Shown piece after piece: positions 36,281-52,212 of a stretch of DNA of 60,995 bases. The position numbers and the translations under genes were made by a program. The stretch's first letter is position 1, and every line of letters starts with the position of its first letter. The notes beneath the pieces are model-generated. The model was not told the origin of the DNA and did no database searches. It saw only the letters and a list, made by a program, of their open reading frames with translations. The DNA is from Paramoeba atlantica (lineage: Eukaryota > Discosea), in NCBI GenBank assembly GCA_977017575.1, contig CDRNVI010000172.1, positions 1 to 60,995 on the forward strand, given 5' to 3'.

Positions 36281-37960
36281 TTTTTCGTTTGTTTTCTGTT
36301 TTTTTTTTGCGTTTTGTTGTTTTTTTGTGGTGAACGAGAGGAGAAGAGAGCGCTCTCTTCTTTCTGTTTGTTTTTGTTTGTTGTGTTTTTGTTTTGTTTG
36401 TTTGTTTTGTTTGTTTGTTTTGTTTTGTGTGTTATTTGTTTTGTTTGTTTTGCCAATCTCACCAACCACCATTGCGCAGTTTTGTGGTGGTGTGTGTTTT
36501 GTGTTTTTTTGTGTTGTGTGAGGGTTTGTTCTTCTCCTCACACCCCCTCCGCCCCCTTCTCTCTCTCTCTCTCACCTCATTTTTTAACACACAGAGGAGA
36601 GAGGAGAAGGGAAAAAGAACCTCTCTCTCTCTTTGATGAAGGGAGATAAAAAGCAAAGAATGCGAAAAGAGGTGGTTTGTGTACTCTCTTCCTCCCTTTT
36701 TTTTTTATCAAACACACTTCTCTTCTCTCACACTCCTGACCATTTTTTTCCCCTTTCTCTCTCTCTTTCTTTCCCCTCTTTCTTTCTCTTCCCTTTCCTT
36801 CACACAGTTCTCAAAGGAACAAAACATAAAAGTGGGGGGGGAAAGGGTGGCGTTTTGGTTCACCCACATAAAAGAGCAAATATTCGGGAACACAACAATC
36901 GAAAGTAGAGGGGCAGTGGGTGAAAAGGGGGAGAGAAGATCACCAGAGAGACACCCAATAGAGAGAGTAATGTTTGTGGTGGATGATCTCTCTTCTCTTT
37001 TTAGCCCTCTTGAGAGGCCTTTCTTCGAGCGTGTGTTTTGGCGATGATGGTGTAATGTTTGGTGTATACTTCTCTTTTGAAAATGTTGGTTATTCACGAA
37101 GAACTTTACCACTGATATATGTTTCTGCTCTCTCTCTCTCTCCTTTCCCAAAAAATCCATGTTTGGTGTTGTTGGTGTGTGATTAGACCCTCTCTCCTCC
37201 CTCCTCTCTCTCTCCCCACTCTCGCTGCTGCGCCCTATCCCTCTGTTTCTTATCATTTTTTCGAGGAGTAAAAGCTCTTTCTTCTTAGTTTTCTTCTTTT
37301 GGAGGGTTCCTTGACACCTTCTTTGTCTCTTGAAATATTTGTTTCTTGGATTGGTGACAGTGATATTGGATTGGATCTCTCTCCTCTTCTTTAAGTGGTA
37401 TGTCCTATCATACTGAAATCAATTGTCTTCTTTCTCGAAAAAAATGTGACTTTCTCGACAAAAGGTATACCTACCACGTATCGGACCCTGTATGTATCGT
37501 TATACTACACACACACACAACACACAACACACAATAAGATTTTTTGCAACACACTGAGAAGGTTACTTTTTTGCATGGATTATTTTTTCTGTCTGTGTTT
37601 GGTGTGTTTTGTTGTTTATATTTTTTGTATTTGTCTCTTTGTGTTTTAAAAATGGGGTGTGTGTGTGTGTGTTAATGTTGTTTTTGTGTTTTTGTTTTGT
37701 TTTGTTTTTTGAGAAGAGGAAGGGAAGGAAGGGAAGGAAGGAAGGAAGGAAGGGTGTGTGAAAAATTTATTAATTTGTACAAAAAATAGTTTGTTGTCTC
37801 TCAAAGCCAAATTCTCAAATTGAAAAAAAGACACGAATCCCCAGATTCCGCTCCAAAAGTTCATCAAGAAGAAAACACACAAAAAGAATGAAAAGAATTT
37901 AGATCACCAAGATTGGTGTATTAATTGAAAGAAGTGTCCCGTCCATTTTGAGGGGAATAC
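36281..37960. other. Spacer upstream of polyubiquitin
   Basis: TTTG/GTTT repeats (36360-36450), C/T- and GA-rich pieces, a GGAAGGAA array (37719-37755) and some less repetitive AT-balanced DNA (36820-37100, 37240-37500). Open frames are short and compositionally biased. No gene supported. Confidence 0.55.
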
Positions 37961-38257
37961 GAAATCGTTGTAAATGATTGATGTCCATTTTAAAAGAAGG
38001 TTTTGTGTTCTTGTTAATTTGTTCTTGTTGAACTTGTTTTTTTATTATTTGTTTTATTTTTTGCTTTTGGTATTTTTGGTATTTGTTTTTGTTCTTTTCT
38101 TTTTTGTGGCGATTGGTTTGGTTTGGTTTGGTTGGTTTGTCTGTTATTATTGGAAAGAGTGTTTTTGTTATTGTATTAGTTATTAGTATTTAATTAATTA
38201 AAATTCTCTGATACTAAAATCTGATTCTTCCCCCTCCCCCTTCTCTTAACTAGTGTG

Positions 38258-38355
38258 AGGACATCTTTTTTGTTTCCTTTGTTACAAAGACCTCCTTCCA
38301 ATCACAACCCTTTTTGAAAATATGAGTGGCACAGGTTTCCCTTTATTTTGTGTTT
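38258..38355. repeat. Duplicated IGS island, copy 1
   Basis: GACATCTTTTTTGTTTCC...ACAAAGACCTCCTTCCA, and further on CAGGTTTCCCTTTATTTTGTG. Both parts recur in the same order at 38901-39018. Surrounded by T/G repeats. Confidence 0.55.
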
Positions 38356-38900
38356 TGTTGTTTCAGTGTTTCAGTGTTTGGTTTGTTAGTTATTTTGATT
38401 GTGTGGATTTGTTTGTCTTTTTTAGTATGATGTGATTATTCTGTTGTGTTGGTTTGTTGTTGGTTTGTTGTTGGTTTGTTGTTGGTTTATTGTTGGTTTG
38501 TTGTTGGTTTGTTGGTTTGTTGGTTTGTTGGTTTGTTTGTCGTTTTGTTTGTTTGTTGTTGTTGTTGTGTCATTCAGTGTTACTTTTGTTTTGTTTGTTG
38601 TGATTGTGTTTGTTGTGATTGTGATTGTTGTGATTGTAGTTAAGTTATAGTTATTGTTGCTGTTGTTTATGATTGTTTATTGTTTTTCTTGTTGTTTGTT
38701 GTTTATTGTTTGTTGTTGTTTGTTGTTATTGTTGTTATTATGAATTATTGGTTTGTGATTGTGATTGCAATTGTTATGATTGTTGTTACTATTTTTTAAA
38801 ATCATTATTGTTATTATTGTATTGTTTAGTTTGTTGTTGTTATTTGATTGTTATTGCTTTTATTATCATTGTTAATTGTTAAATTGTTAATAATAGAATG

Positions 38901-39018
38901 GTGACATCTTTGTTTCTTTGTTATAAGACTCCCTCCACAGGCCTTTTTTTATATTACTCTGTTTCCAACAATCCCGACTATTGTGCCACCGCCAGGTTTT
39001 TCTCTTTTATTTTGTGCT
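38901..39018. repeat. Duplicated IGS island, copy 2
   Basis: GACATCTTTGTTTC...ATAAGACTCCCTCCA and CAGGTTTTTCTCTTTTATTTTG, parallel to 38258-38355 with a diverged centre. Confidence 0.55.
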
Positions 39019-39933
39019 TGTTTTTGTTTTTGTTAATGGTATTGCTGTTGTGGTGGTGATGGTATTTTGATTGTGTTGTTATTTGTTGTTATTTGTTATT
39101 ATTTGTTATTGGTATTCTTGTTGTTCTTGTTGTTCTGTTCTTGTTGTTATTCTTGTTGTTGTTGTTGTTGTTGTTATTCTTGTTGTTATTCTTGTTGTTA
39201 TTCTTGTTGTTATTCTTGTTGTTATTCTTGTTGTTATTGTTATTTGTTATTCGTATTGTTCTTGTTGTTGTTCTTGTTGTTGTTGCTTGTTGTTGTTCTT
39301 GGTTGTTGTTCTTGGTTGTTGTTCTTGTTGTTGTTCTTGTTGTTATTATTGTTGTTATTATTGTTGCTATTTTGTTTTTATTGTTATTTGTTATTCGTAT
39401 TGTTATTCTTGTTGTCCTTGTTGTTGTTATTTGTTGTTATTTGTTGTTATTTGTTGTTATTATTTGTTATTTGTTGTTGATATTTGTGATTGTAATTATT
39501 ATTGTTGTTGTTGATTTTTTTTTGTGTGTGTTGTGGTTATGTTGTGTTAGTAATTTTAACCAATTTTTCACAGAAAAACACAAAAAAAGAGAGAGTGTGT
39601 GGAATCATCAAGACAAAGATGTGGGTTGGGGATTTTTGGAGGGAGCCAGCCACATATAATGGTTGGTTGGTTCTTTTTGTTCTTTTGTAATATTTATATT
39701 TCTGTTTTGTTGTAATAATATTTTTTTAGTTGGTTAATTTGTCTTCTGTTTTTTGTTTGGAGGGGTGATGTGTGTGTATTTAATCAGTGTTTTGTTTGTT
39801 TGGTTTGTTTGGTTTTGTTGGAGTTAAATATTATTATTGTTAATTGTTTTTGGTCACTTTGTTGGTAGTTGGTACATCAGTGTTTTTGTGTATTGGTTGT
39901 GCATTGGTTGTGCATTGGTTGTGTGTGTAAGTT

Positions 39934-40890
39934 GGTTGTGTGTTGTCTTGTGTACACACCTTTTTCAAGGTTTATTGTTTGTTTGAACCAACAATCAAAA
40001 ATGACAAGAAGGTTTTCTTTTTTTTTTTTTCGTCTTTCTTTCGTTTCGTCCTTTTTCTTTTTTTTTTTTGTTCTTTTTTTCTTTTCTTTTCTTTTTTTTT
40101 CTTTCTCCCTTTTTTTTTTCTTTTTCTTTTTTTTTTTACTCTGTTCTATATTTTTTTTGATGTTGGTGTTGGTCTTGTGTATGGGGTGTGGTTTTTTGTG
40201 GGGTTGGCGTTTTTCTAGAAGAGGGTTTTAATTGATGTGCAGGTTTTTCTTTTGATTTTTCTTTTGATTTTTCTTTTGATTTTTTGGTTTCTCTTGTTTT
40301 TTTTTTTAAGAACCAAAAGTTTCCACAGACACACTGTGGTTTTTCTCTTTCTGTTTTTTGTTAATATAAATGAGGTTTGCTTTGTGGGGATGGTTTGGGT
40401 TTTTCGTTCGATAAAATGGTGAATGTAGGTGTTTTTGTGGGAATTGTGTACCTTTTTTCTGTGGTGGCACACCTTGTTTTTTTTTTTGGAGGGGGGGGGG
40501 GGTCTTTAATTGGGAGGGGGTTTGTTCAAGTTTTTAGAAAGGAAGAACACACTGTTTTGTTGAGGTTTAAAAGACTAAAAAGGTTATAATATTTGTTCAC
40601 ATAAACAAATGTTGCAGCCTCTTTGGGAATTTTCCAGAATGGACATGAAGATTGGGTTTTGACTCGCACACCACCCTCCATAAATACTTTGTGATGGGTA
40701 AATTAGCCACAGTAGCACCAATTTTGTTGGGGGGGGGTGGGGGACATATTGCCAAAATACATAATTTCCACAATTGTTTTTCAATTTGGTTGGGTGACTT
40801 GAAGGAAGGGGGGGGGAGGTTTTCGGTGGTGGTGTCGTATCTCCCTCAATCCTTTTGAAACCCATTTTTTTTTTCGATTTTTATTGAATT
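39934..40890. other. Second-unit copy of IGS 1-957
   Basis: No difference was seen against 1-957, including the lengths of T and G runs. The 55-bp hairpin repeat lies at 40574-40628. Confidence 0.8.
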
Positions 40891-40963
40891 GCCTCCGTAG
40901 CTCAGTCGGTAGAGCGCTAGACTCTTAATCTAGTGGCCGCGGGTTCGAGCCCCGCCGGGGGCT
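40891..40963 (+). tRNA. tRNA-Lys(CUU), second unit
   Basis: Identical to 958-1030: anticodon loop CTCTTAA, intact A and B boxes and a trailing T run. Confidence 0.95.
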
Positions 40964-43900
40964 GTTTTTTTTTTCTTTTTTTTTCTTTTTTTCTTTTTCT
41001 TTTCTTTTTTTTCTCTTCTCTTTTTTTTCTTTTTTTTTGAACTCGATCTGAACTGAGCTGCTTCTTTGTTGCTCAAAGGTTTTTCTCTCTTTCTTTTTTC
41101 TTTTTCTTTTTTCTTTTTCTTCGTCAATTTGCTCTTTCAAAGGTTTTTTCTCTTCTTTTTTCTTTTTCTTTTTTTTAAACTGGTCTGAGCTGAACTGCTT
41201 CTTTGTTGATCAAAGGTTTTTCTCTCTCTTTCTCTCCCCTTTTTTTTTTCTTTTTTTTTTTTCTTTTTTTTTCTTTTTCTTTTTTCTTTTTTCTTTTTTC
41301 TTTTTTCTCTTTTTTCTTTTTTCTTTCACAGCCCGATAGTGAGAGCAAAATTTCCGCCAGTTCCCTATTATGGGCAGTTTTGCCATGGTCGTGTTTTCCA
41401 TACATTTTTTTGAGTTTTTTTTCAATTTTGCAGAATGAACTCGTCTGTTCGAAAGCAATTTTGTTCTTTGAAAAAACAATCTAAGATTCAGAAGAACGTT
41501 TCCCAGGTCTGGACGAGACGGATTTTTGAAAAATTAGTTTCTCTCAAAGTTATCACCCCCACAAGAGAGCCATTTGTCCAACACTTTTTCTTCGTCATTT
41601 TTTTGTTCAAGGCGAAAGGGACACCACATTTTTTGTGGAAAACGCTCATTTGTGTTGGTGTCCTTCTTTTCTTTGCAGAAAATTGACAAAGTGATTGGAT
41701 GACATTGCCTCGTGTGGAAAAAAAGGGTTGAAAGGATCAGAGAGGGTTTGCCACCAATGTAACCAACCAAGAAACCATCAAAAGAGGTGCTTTTGTCACA
41801 CTGTCTTGTCTAGATTTTCTTTTCTCTTTCCACTGAAGATCAAACCATGTTTCTTGAAAAAAAATCCCGGTGGACCACAAAAACCTTGACTCTTTCATGG
41901 ACACAATGCATCCCCTCCTCTTCGCTTGCCATCGCCAAGAAATCAAATTGGGTTTTTTGCCACCGAGTTTTGCTTTATTTGGTTGAAAAGAAATGGTCCT
42001 CAACTTTGTGCTAGTGGCGGAAATTTCGCGCCCACTATCCAGCTGTGTTTTTCTTTTCTATTTCTTTTTTTTTGAACTTGGTCTCTCGCTCTTTTTTTCT
42101 CTTTTTTCCCCTTTTTTCCTTTTTTTTCTTTTTTTTTTTCTTTTTTTTTTTTTCTTTTTTTTTTTCTTTTCTTTTTTTTCTCTTCTCTTTTTTTTCTTTT
42201 TTTTTTTCTCCATCTGAACTCAACTGCTTCTTTGTTGCTCAAAGGTTTTTCTCTCTTTCTTTTTTCTTTTTCTTTTCTTTTTTCTTTCTTTTTTTTCTTT
42301 TTTTTCTTTTTTTTTTCTTTTTTTTTTCTTTTTTTTTTCTTTTTTTTTTCTTTTTTTTTTTTTCTTTTTTTCTCTTTTTTTTTTCTTTTTCTTTTCTTTT
42401 TTTCTTTCCAAAGGTTTTTTCTCTTCTTTTTCTTTTTTTTCTTTTCAAAGGTTTTTTCTCTCTTCTTTTTCTCTCTCTTTTTTTTGTTTTTTTTTGAACT
42501 CGGTCTGAACTGAACTGCTTCTTTGTTGCTCAAAGGTTTTTCTCTCTTTCTCTCTCTTTTTTTCCTTTCTTTTTCTTTTTTTTTTTCCTTTTTCTTTTTC
42601 CTTTTTCTTTTTCCTTTCTTTTTCTTTTTTTTTTTCCTTTTTCTTTTTCCTTTTTCTTTTTCCTTTTCTTTTCCTTTTTCTTTTTTAACCTGATGTGGGG
42701 CTACCTTCTTTTGCTCTTTGAAATGTTTTTCTTTTTCTCTCTCTTTTTCTCTCTCTTTTTCTCTTCTCTCTTTTTTCTTTCTCTTTTTAAACTTGGTCTG
42801 AGTTGAACCGCTTCTTGTCAATTTGCTCTTTCAAAGGTTTTTTCTCTTCTTTTTTTTTTCTTTTTTTTTTTCTTTTTCTTTTTCTTTTCTTTTCTTTTCT
42901 TTTCTTTTTTCTTTTCTTTTCTTTCTTTTTTTAAAACCTAATTATGTCGAACTACCTTCTTGTTGATTTACTCTTTCAAAAGTTTTTTCTTTTCTTTTTT
43001 TCTTTTTTTTTCTTTTCTTTTTTCTTTTTTTTCTTTGGATGGGCCACCCGTGTTGGATAATATGGATAATTGTGGGGGTGGTTAAATATTGGAGGGGGGG
43101 TGGGGTTGTGTTGACAAGGTTTTAGGGATGGAATAAAATAGGAGAGGGGCAAGGTCTATTTTGATTTTTTTTGGGGGGGGGTGGTAAATTTGCAATGGAT
43201 ATATTGAAAAAAAACTAAAAAGGCTTTCATATTTGTTCACAGAAACAAATGTTGCAGCCTCTTTGGAACATTTTTCAAAGGAGTGATGAGTTACGTGGAG
43301 ATATACAGATTACATATATAACACACAATACACACAGCCTGCTTTGTTCTCTCTTTTGTGTTGCCAGATGAAACTTTTTTTTTTTCCTCTTCTTTTTTTT
43401 TTCCTTTTTCTTTCTTTCATCTTTTTTCTTCCTTCTTTTTTCTTCCTTTCTTTTTCTTAAAATGATGGACCCACCCTCAATTTGATGTTGTTGTGGGTTT
43501 GAGTGTGGTATAAATGTTTCTCTACTACCCCCCCCCCTCCTTTGGCCCCACCACACAACACAAAAACAAATTTCACAAAGCTCACTTGTTATGTTGAATA
43601 AATAAAAAAAAGTGTTTTTTGTTGTCCTTTTCAAATTAAATTCTTGATTTCATTCTCAATTTTTTTTTGTTTTTCATAGTGTGTGTGGAGTGTGCAGTGT
43701 GGTGTGTGTGTGGGGGTTTGTGATTTCCTTTGAACTTTTTGTGGAAATTCTTTTTTGATACAAAGAGAAAGAAAAAGGGAAAAGCAAACTCATGAGTTGA
43801 GAGGTGAAAGAACAAAAAAAGGGTTGTTCAAAAGAAAGAACAAAGAAGAATAAAATAAGACTTTTTGGGGAAAAAAAGGGGTAAGTAAAGAAATGACGTG

Positions 43901-44688
43901 GCATTATTTGATTGGTCCACTTTTTTAGAACTCCAAAATTAGCTTTTCTGGGTCAAAAAAGCTGCTCTTTCTTCTCAGAGGGGTTACATACCTCATAGAT
44001 GCTCTCTCTTATTGTAAATGGAAGGAAAACATAGTCCTATTCAATCGTGACTTTTTGTAATGTCTATATTAAGAAAAGTGAGTAAAAACAGATTTGAATT
44101 GAGTTTAAAAGGTCAATCTCAGTTTTGTTTGGATCTCTTTTCATTGAAAAATATCTCGGACATTTTTGTGACATTTTTTGCTTGAAGTTTTTGTAACTTC
44201 AGACAATAAAATTTCAAAAAAATGTGGGAGTTATTTTTTATTTTGTCTGTTTCAAATATTTGAAACAAAACAAAATTGAATTTGTGGAAGGTGATTTTTT
44301 TGTTGATTCAAAAGACAGAAAAAACAACCAACTTCAATTTCTGAATAAGAAAATCATTTTTCTTCTTTTCTTTTTTTTCTTTTCCTTTTCTGGAAATAAA
44401 AAAAAATAAAAAGAATTATCTTTTTCTTTCAGTTTATTTCTCTCTCTTTTGAAAATTTGGAAACAGAATACATTTGTTTTCAAATTATTTCATGAAGAGG
44501 TTCAATGAGAAATTGCAAAGAGGATTTCTTTGTTGGAAAATTGAATTCTAACGAAAAACAAAAAACTTATTTTTTTGATAACAAAAAATTGATAAAATAC
44601 TTTGAATTCTTTTCGAAGCTACTTTTTCTTTTTTCCCAATTGGGGGAAGAAGAAAAAAATAGTCTTTTTTTTTTGGAAAAAAAATAGT
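40964..44688. other. Second-unit copy of spacer 1031-4755
   Basis: Same order as in unit 1: polypyrimidine DNA with the 50-bp subrepeats, the 721-bp inverted-repeat element (41327-42047), the second 55-bp hairpin repeat (43214-43268) and the AT-rich 5' ETS. No difference was noticed by eye. Confidence 0.8.
41327..42047. mobile_element. 721-bp inverted-repeat (MITE-like) element, second unit
   Basis: Same element, ends and polypyrimidine flanks as 1394-2114, so the insertion predates duplication or homogenisation of the unit. Confidence 0.6.
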
Positions 44689-45964
44689 TATCTGGTTGAT
44701 CCTGCCAGTAGTCATATGCTTGTCTTAAAGACTAAGCCATGCATGTCTAAGTATAAACACTTGTACTGTGAAACTGCGAATGGCTCATTAAATCAGTTAT
44801 AATTTATTTGATGGTCCTTTATTTTACTACTTGGATAACCGTGGTAAATCTAGAGCTAATACATGCATAAAATCCTAACTCCTTTGAGAGAAGGGATGTA
44901 TTTATTAGATACAAAAACCAATGCAATCCTTTGGGGTTGGTTAACATATGGTGAATCATGATAACTTTACGAATCGTATGGTCTTTTGTGCCGACGATAG
45001 TTCATTCAAATTTCTGCCCTATCAACTTTCGATGGTAGTATAGAGGACTACCATGGTGGTAACGGGTAACGGAGAATCAGGGTTTGATTCCGGAGAAGGA
45101 GCCTGAGAAACGGCTACTACTTCCAAGGAAGGCAGCAGGCGCGCAAATTACCCAATCCCGACACGGGGAGGTAGTGACAAAAAATAACAATACCGGTTCA
45201 ATATTTGATCTGGTAATTGGAATGAGTACAATCTAAACCCCTTAACGAGTAACAATTGGAGGGCAAGTCTGGTGCCAGCAGCCGCGGTAATTCCAGCTCC
45301 AATAGCATATATTAAAGTTGTTGCAGTTAAAAAGCTCGTAGTTGGATTTGAGAGTTTTATAATTTAATCCATATGGTTTTTCATATGTGTTTTATTAAGT
45401 TATATTCTCTAAATATTTTATTAGATATTCATTATTGCACTTAATTGGGTGATAATTTGGTTTTCTTTCGGGAGAATCAGTGTTTATTGGACCTTTATTA
45501 GTAAGATTGTGGATATAAATTCTTTGGAGTTTGTGTTCTGCTTATTAATAAAACTGATAAATAGAATTCTAATTCATTTACTTTGAGTAAATTAGAGTGT
45601 TCAAAGCAAGCAAATTTGTAAATTGCAATGAATACTATTAGCATGGGATAATGGAACAAGACATTGGGTCTATTTTATTGGTTTTTTAGAACTAATGTAA
45701 TGATTAAAAGGGATAGTTGGGGGCATTAGTATTTAATTGTCAGAGGTGAAATTCTTGGATTTATGAAAGACTAACTTCTGCGAAAGCATTTGTCAAAGAT
45801 GTTTTCATTAATCAAGAACGAAAGTTAGGGGATCGAAGACGATCAGATACCGTCGTAGTCTTAACCATAAACGATGCCGACCAGGGGTTGGAAGACGTTT
45901 TATTTTGAATAAAGATGACTCCTCCAGTACCTTTTTACGAGAAATCAGTAAGTTTTTGGGTTCT

Positions 45965-46033
<69 letters not shown>

Positions 46034-46599
46034 GCGGCTTAATTTGACTCAACACGGGAAAACTTACCAGGTCCAGACACAGTTAGGATTGACAGATTGA
46101 GAGCTCTTTCTTGATTCTGTGGGTGGTGGTGCATGGCCGTTCTTAGTTGGTGGAGTGATTTGTCTGGTTAATTCCGATAACGAACGAGACCTCAGCCTAC
46201 TAATTAGTTGTATTAATAATTACATTTATGAGGGTTTTTAATTAAATGTGGATTTTGTTAACACTTAATTTCTTTTTATTAAGAAAACTCGTTTTTATTG
46301 ATATTAAAAAAGATTTAATTCTTTTAAACTTCTTAGAGGGACACTTGGTGTTTAACCAAGGGAAGTTTGAGGCAATAACAGGTCTGTGATGCCCTTTAGA
46401 TGTTCTGGGCTGCACGCGCGCTACACTGATACAATCAACAAGTACAAAAGGCCTTGGCTGAAAAGTCACGCTGACCTTTTACGAGGTTAGCATTTTTGGG
46501 TAAACTTTTGAAATTGTATCGTGCTGGGGATCGATACTTGCAATTATTTATCGTGAACGAGGAATTCCTAGTAAGCACAAGTCAACAGCTTGTGCTGAT

Positions 46600-46634
<35 letters not shown>

Positions 46635-46794
46635 GCTACTGATGGTTGGTCCGGTGAAATCTTAGGATTAGAGACAGTTACTTATTGATTTCGGTTAATA
46701 AGTTTGTTTTTGAGAATTTGAGTAAACCTTGCCAACTAAAAGAAGCAAAAGTCGTAACAAGGTATCCGTAGGTGAACCTGCGGATGGATCATTA
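44689..46794 (+). rRNA. 18S small-subunit rRNA, unit 2
   Basis: Starts TATCTGGTTGATCC and ends GGATCATTA, 2,106 bp, with no difference seen against unit 1, including the AT-rich V4 and 3'-side expansions. Confidence 0.97.
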
Positions 46795-46998
46795 ATATTT
46801 CTTATTAATTATCTTTTCTTTTCAAAAACTTATTTTGAAAAAGTGAAAATGTGTTTAACTTTTTAAAATGTATTTTAACATGTTTTTATTGTTATTTAAA
46901 CTTTTTTTTGATATTTTAATTGTATCAAAAAATGTTCAAAATTCATTCATTTGATAAAAATTAAAATGAAAATAAAACAAAAACAAAAATAAAAAAAC
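46795..46998 (+). other. Internal transcribed spacer 1, unit 2
   Basis: Same length and sequence as 6862-7065 as far as I can see. Confidence 0.9.
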
Positions 46999-47156
46999 AA
47001 CTTTTAACAATGGATATCTTGGTTCTCGTAACGATGAAGAACGCAGCAAAATGCGATACGTAATGTGAATTGCAGAACTCAGTGAATCATCGAATCTTTG
47101 AACGCATATTGCACTTTTAGGTTTCATCCTAAGAGTATATTTATTTGAGTGTCATT
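46999..47156 (+). rRNA. 5.8S rRNA, unit 2
   Basis: Same sequence as 7066-7223, with AACTTTTAACAATGG at the start and TTTGAGTGTCAT near the end. Confidence 0.95.
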
Positions 47157-47458
47157 TTATTCTTTATCTTTTTTAAAATTTATTTTTTACAAAAAGAGAT
47201 TTTATTGAGAAACTATTTTCTTTTTATTGAAAATGAAATACTTTCTTAAAAATAATACCAAATCTTGAAAAAGTAAAAAGATACTAAAAAAAGAAAAAAA
47301 TTAATCGAATTTCAAATTCAATTCTATTTTTTTTTTGAAAAAATAGTAAAAAATAATAAATATCTTTATTTATTATTTTTCTTTTTTTCAAAATTGAATG
47401 TAATTGTATTTCAAAATTTAATTTTTTAAATTCTTTTAGTGTTCTTTCTTTTTTGATT
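47157..47458 (+). other. Internal transcribed spacer 2, unit 2
   Basis: Same as 7224-7525; AT-rich, with no difference seen. Confidence 0.88.
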
Positions 47459-51503
<4,045 letters not shown>

Positions 51504-51514
51504 TTTTTTATTTT

Positions 51515-51543
51515 AAAAATAATAACTATTTTTTATTATTTTT
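51515..51543 (+). promoter_or_regulatory. 3' ETS hairpin, unit 2
   Basis: AAAAATAATAA / TTATTATTTTT, the counterpart of 11585-11615 with an 11-bp stem. Confidence 0.5.
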
Positions 51544-51704
51544 TTTCTTTTTTTACTTATTTTTAACTTGAGGTAACAGATATATTTACTTCCCTCTCCC
51601 TCCCTTCCTCCCTCCCTCTTCTTCCCCTCTCATTTTTTTCAATAAATTTTACTTGAGGGTTGACTATAACCGACTATCTTTATTTGTTGTTTTTCTATAT
51701 TTGT

Positions 51705-51761
51705 GTGGCAGGATGTCCGTCTTCCAAGCGGACGGGCCGGGTTCGATTCCCGGGTGGCGCA
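51705..51761 (+). pseudogene. 5'-truncated tRNA-Gly(UCC)
   Basis: GTGGCAGGATGTCCGTC... to ...GTGGCGCA matches the last 57 nt of the intact gene at 11907-11977, with one substitution in the anticodon stem. The acceptor 5' strand and the start of the D arm are missing. Upstream sequence jumps directly to TCTATATTTGT, the spacer that in unit 1 lies about 160 bp earlier. A deletion therefore removed the 5' end of the gene. The B box and T run remain. Confidence 0.9.
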
Positions 51762-52145
51762 TTTTTTTTTCAGAATCCCTTCGAGGTCACCTGGCTCACA
51801 GCCACCCCTTTTTAATTGAACAAACTCTTGATCTCTGGTATGATTGTTTGTTTCAAAATGGAGATTCAAAAATTGTATCAAGATCATTTTTTTTTCTTCT
51901 TTCTCTTCTCTCCTTCTTCTTTATCTTTTGCAGGGGTTCAAGAGCAGAATGTTCATATCTTGTTTGAAAAAGCTTGGAAAAACTCATATTTTTAACACCC
52001 TTTTTTATCAGAGTCTCTTTTTTATTGATATTTTTTTTGGGGAGAAAAACACAGCCATTCTCAGATCCCACCCCCAAAATACAGGGCGACAGAGCCTAAT
52101 TCCCAGAAGTGTTTTCTTTTTATTTTTTCCTTTTTCTGAAAACAT
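51762..52145. other. Spacer between tRNA-Gly relic and tRNA-His-like gene
   Basis: Homologous to 11978-12245 with indels, including a T/C-rich insertion (51890-51930). No gene. Confidence 0.55.
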
Positions 52146-52212
52146 GCTGCCATAGTTGGCAGAGTGCAGGATTGTGGCTCCTGAGACCTGGGTTCGATTC
52201 CCGGTGGTGGCA
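52146..52212 (+). tRNA. tRNA-His(GUG)-like gene with short D arm
   Basis: The acceptor GCTGCCA pairs with TGGTGGC. The anticodon arm CAGGA-TTGTGGC-TCCTG has the loop TTGTGGC typical of tRNA-His, anticodon GTG. The T arm CTGGG-TTCGATT-CCCGG has an intact B box, and a T run follows. At 67 nt it is about 5 nt short: between the acceptor and anticodon arms only TAGTTGGCAGAGTG remains, so the D stem is incomplete. This is either a decayed copy or a gene with an unusual D arm. It has no counterpart in unit 1. Confidence 0.7.

Larger units (their letters stand above)
37961..39933. repeat. T/G-rich simple-sequence spacer, (TTG)n and TTGTTATTC arrays
   Basis: Almost no C on the plus strand. (TTGTTGGTTTG)-type repeats lie at 38443-38540, and a 12-bp TTGTTATTCTTG array at 39150-39240 continues in variants to 39480. 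Two islands of normal composition (38258-38355 and 38901-39018) are homologous to each other. The unit boundary with the next rDNA repeat is set at 39933 by homology to position 1. Confidence 0.75.

Noticed and set aside
39067..39659. Plus-strand frames rich in Leu, Val and Cys in three phases
   Set aside because: The TTG/GTT/TTC repeat reads as open in all phases, so this is a repeat artefact and not a membrane protein.
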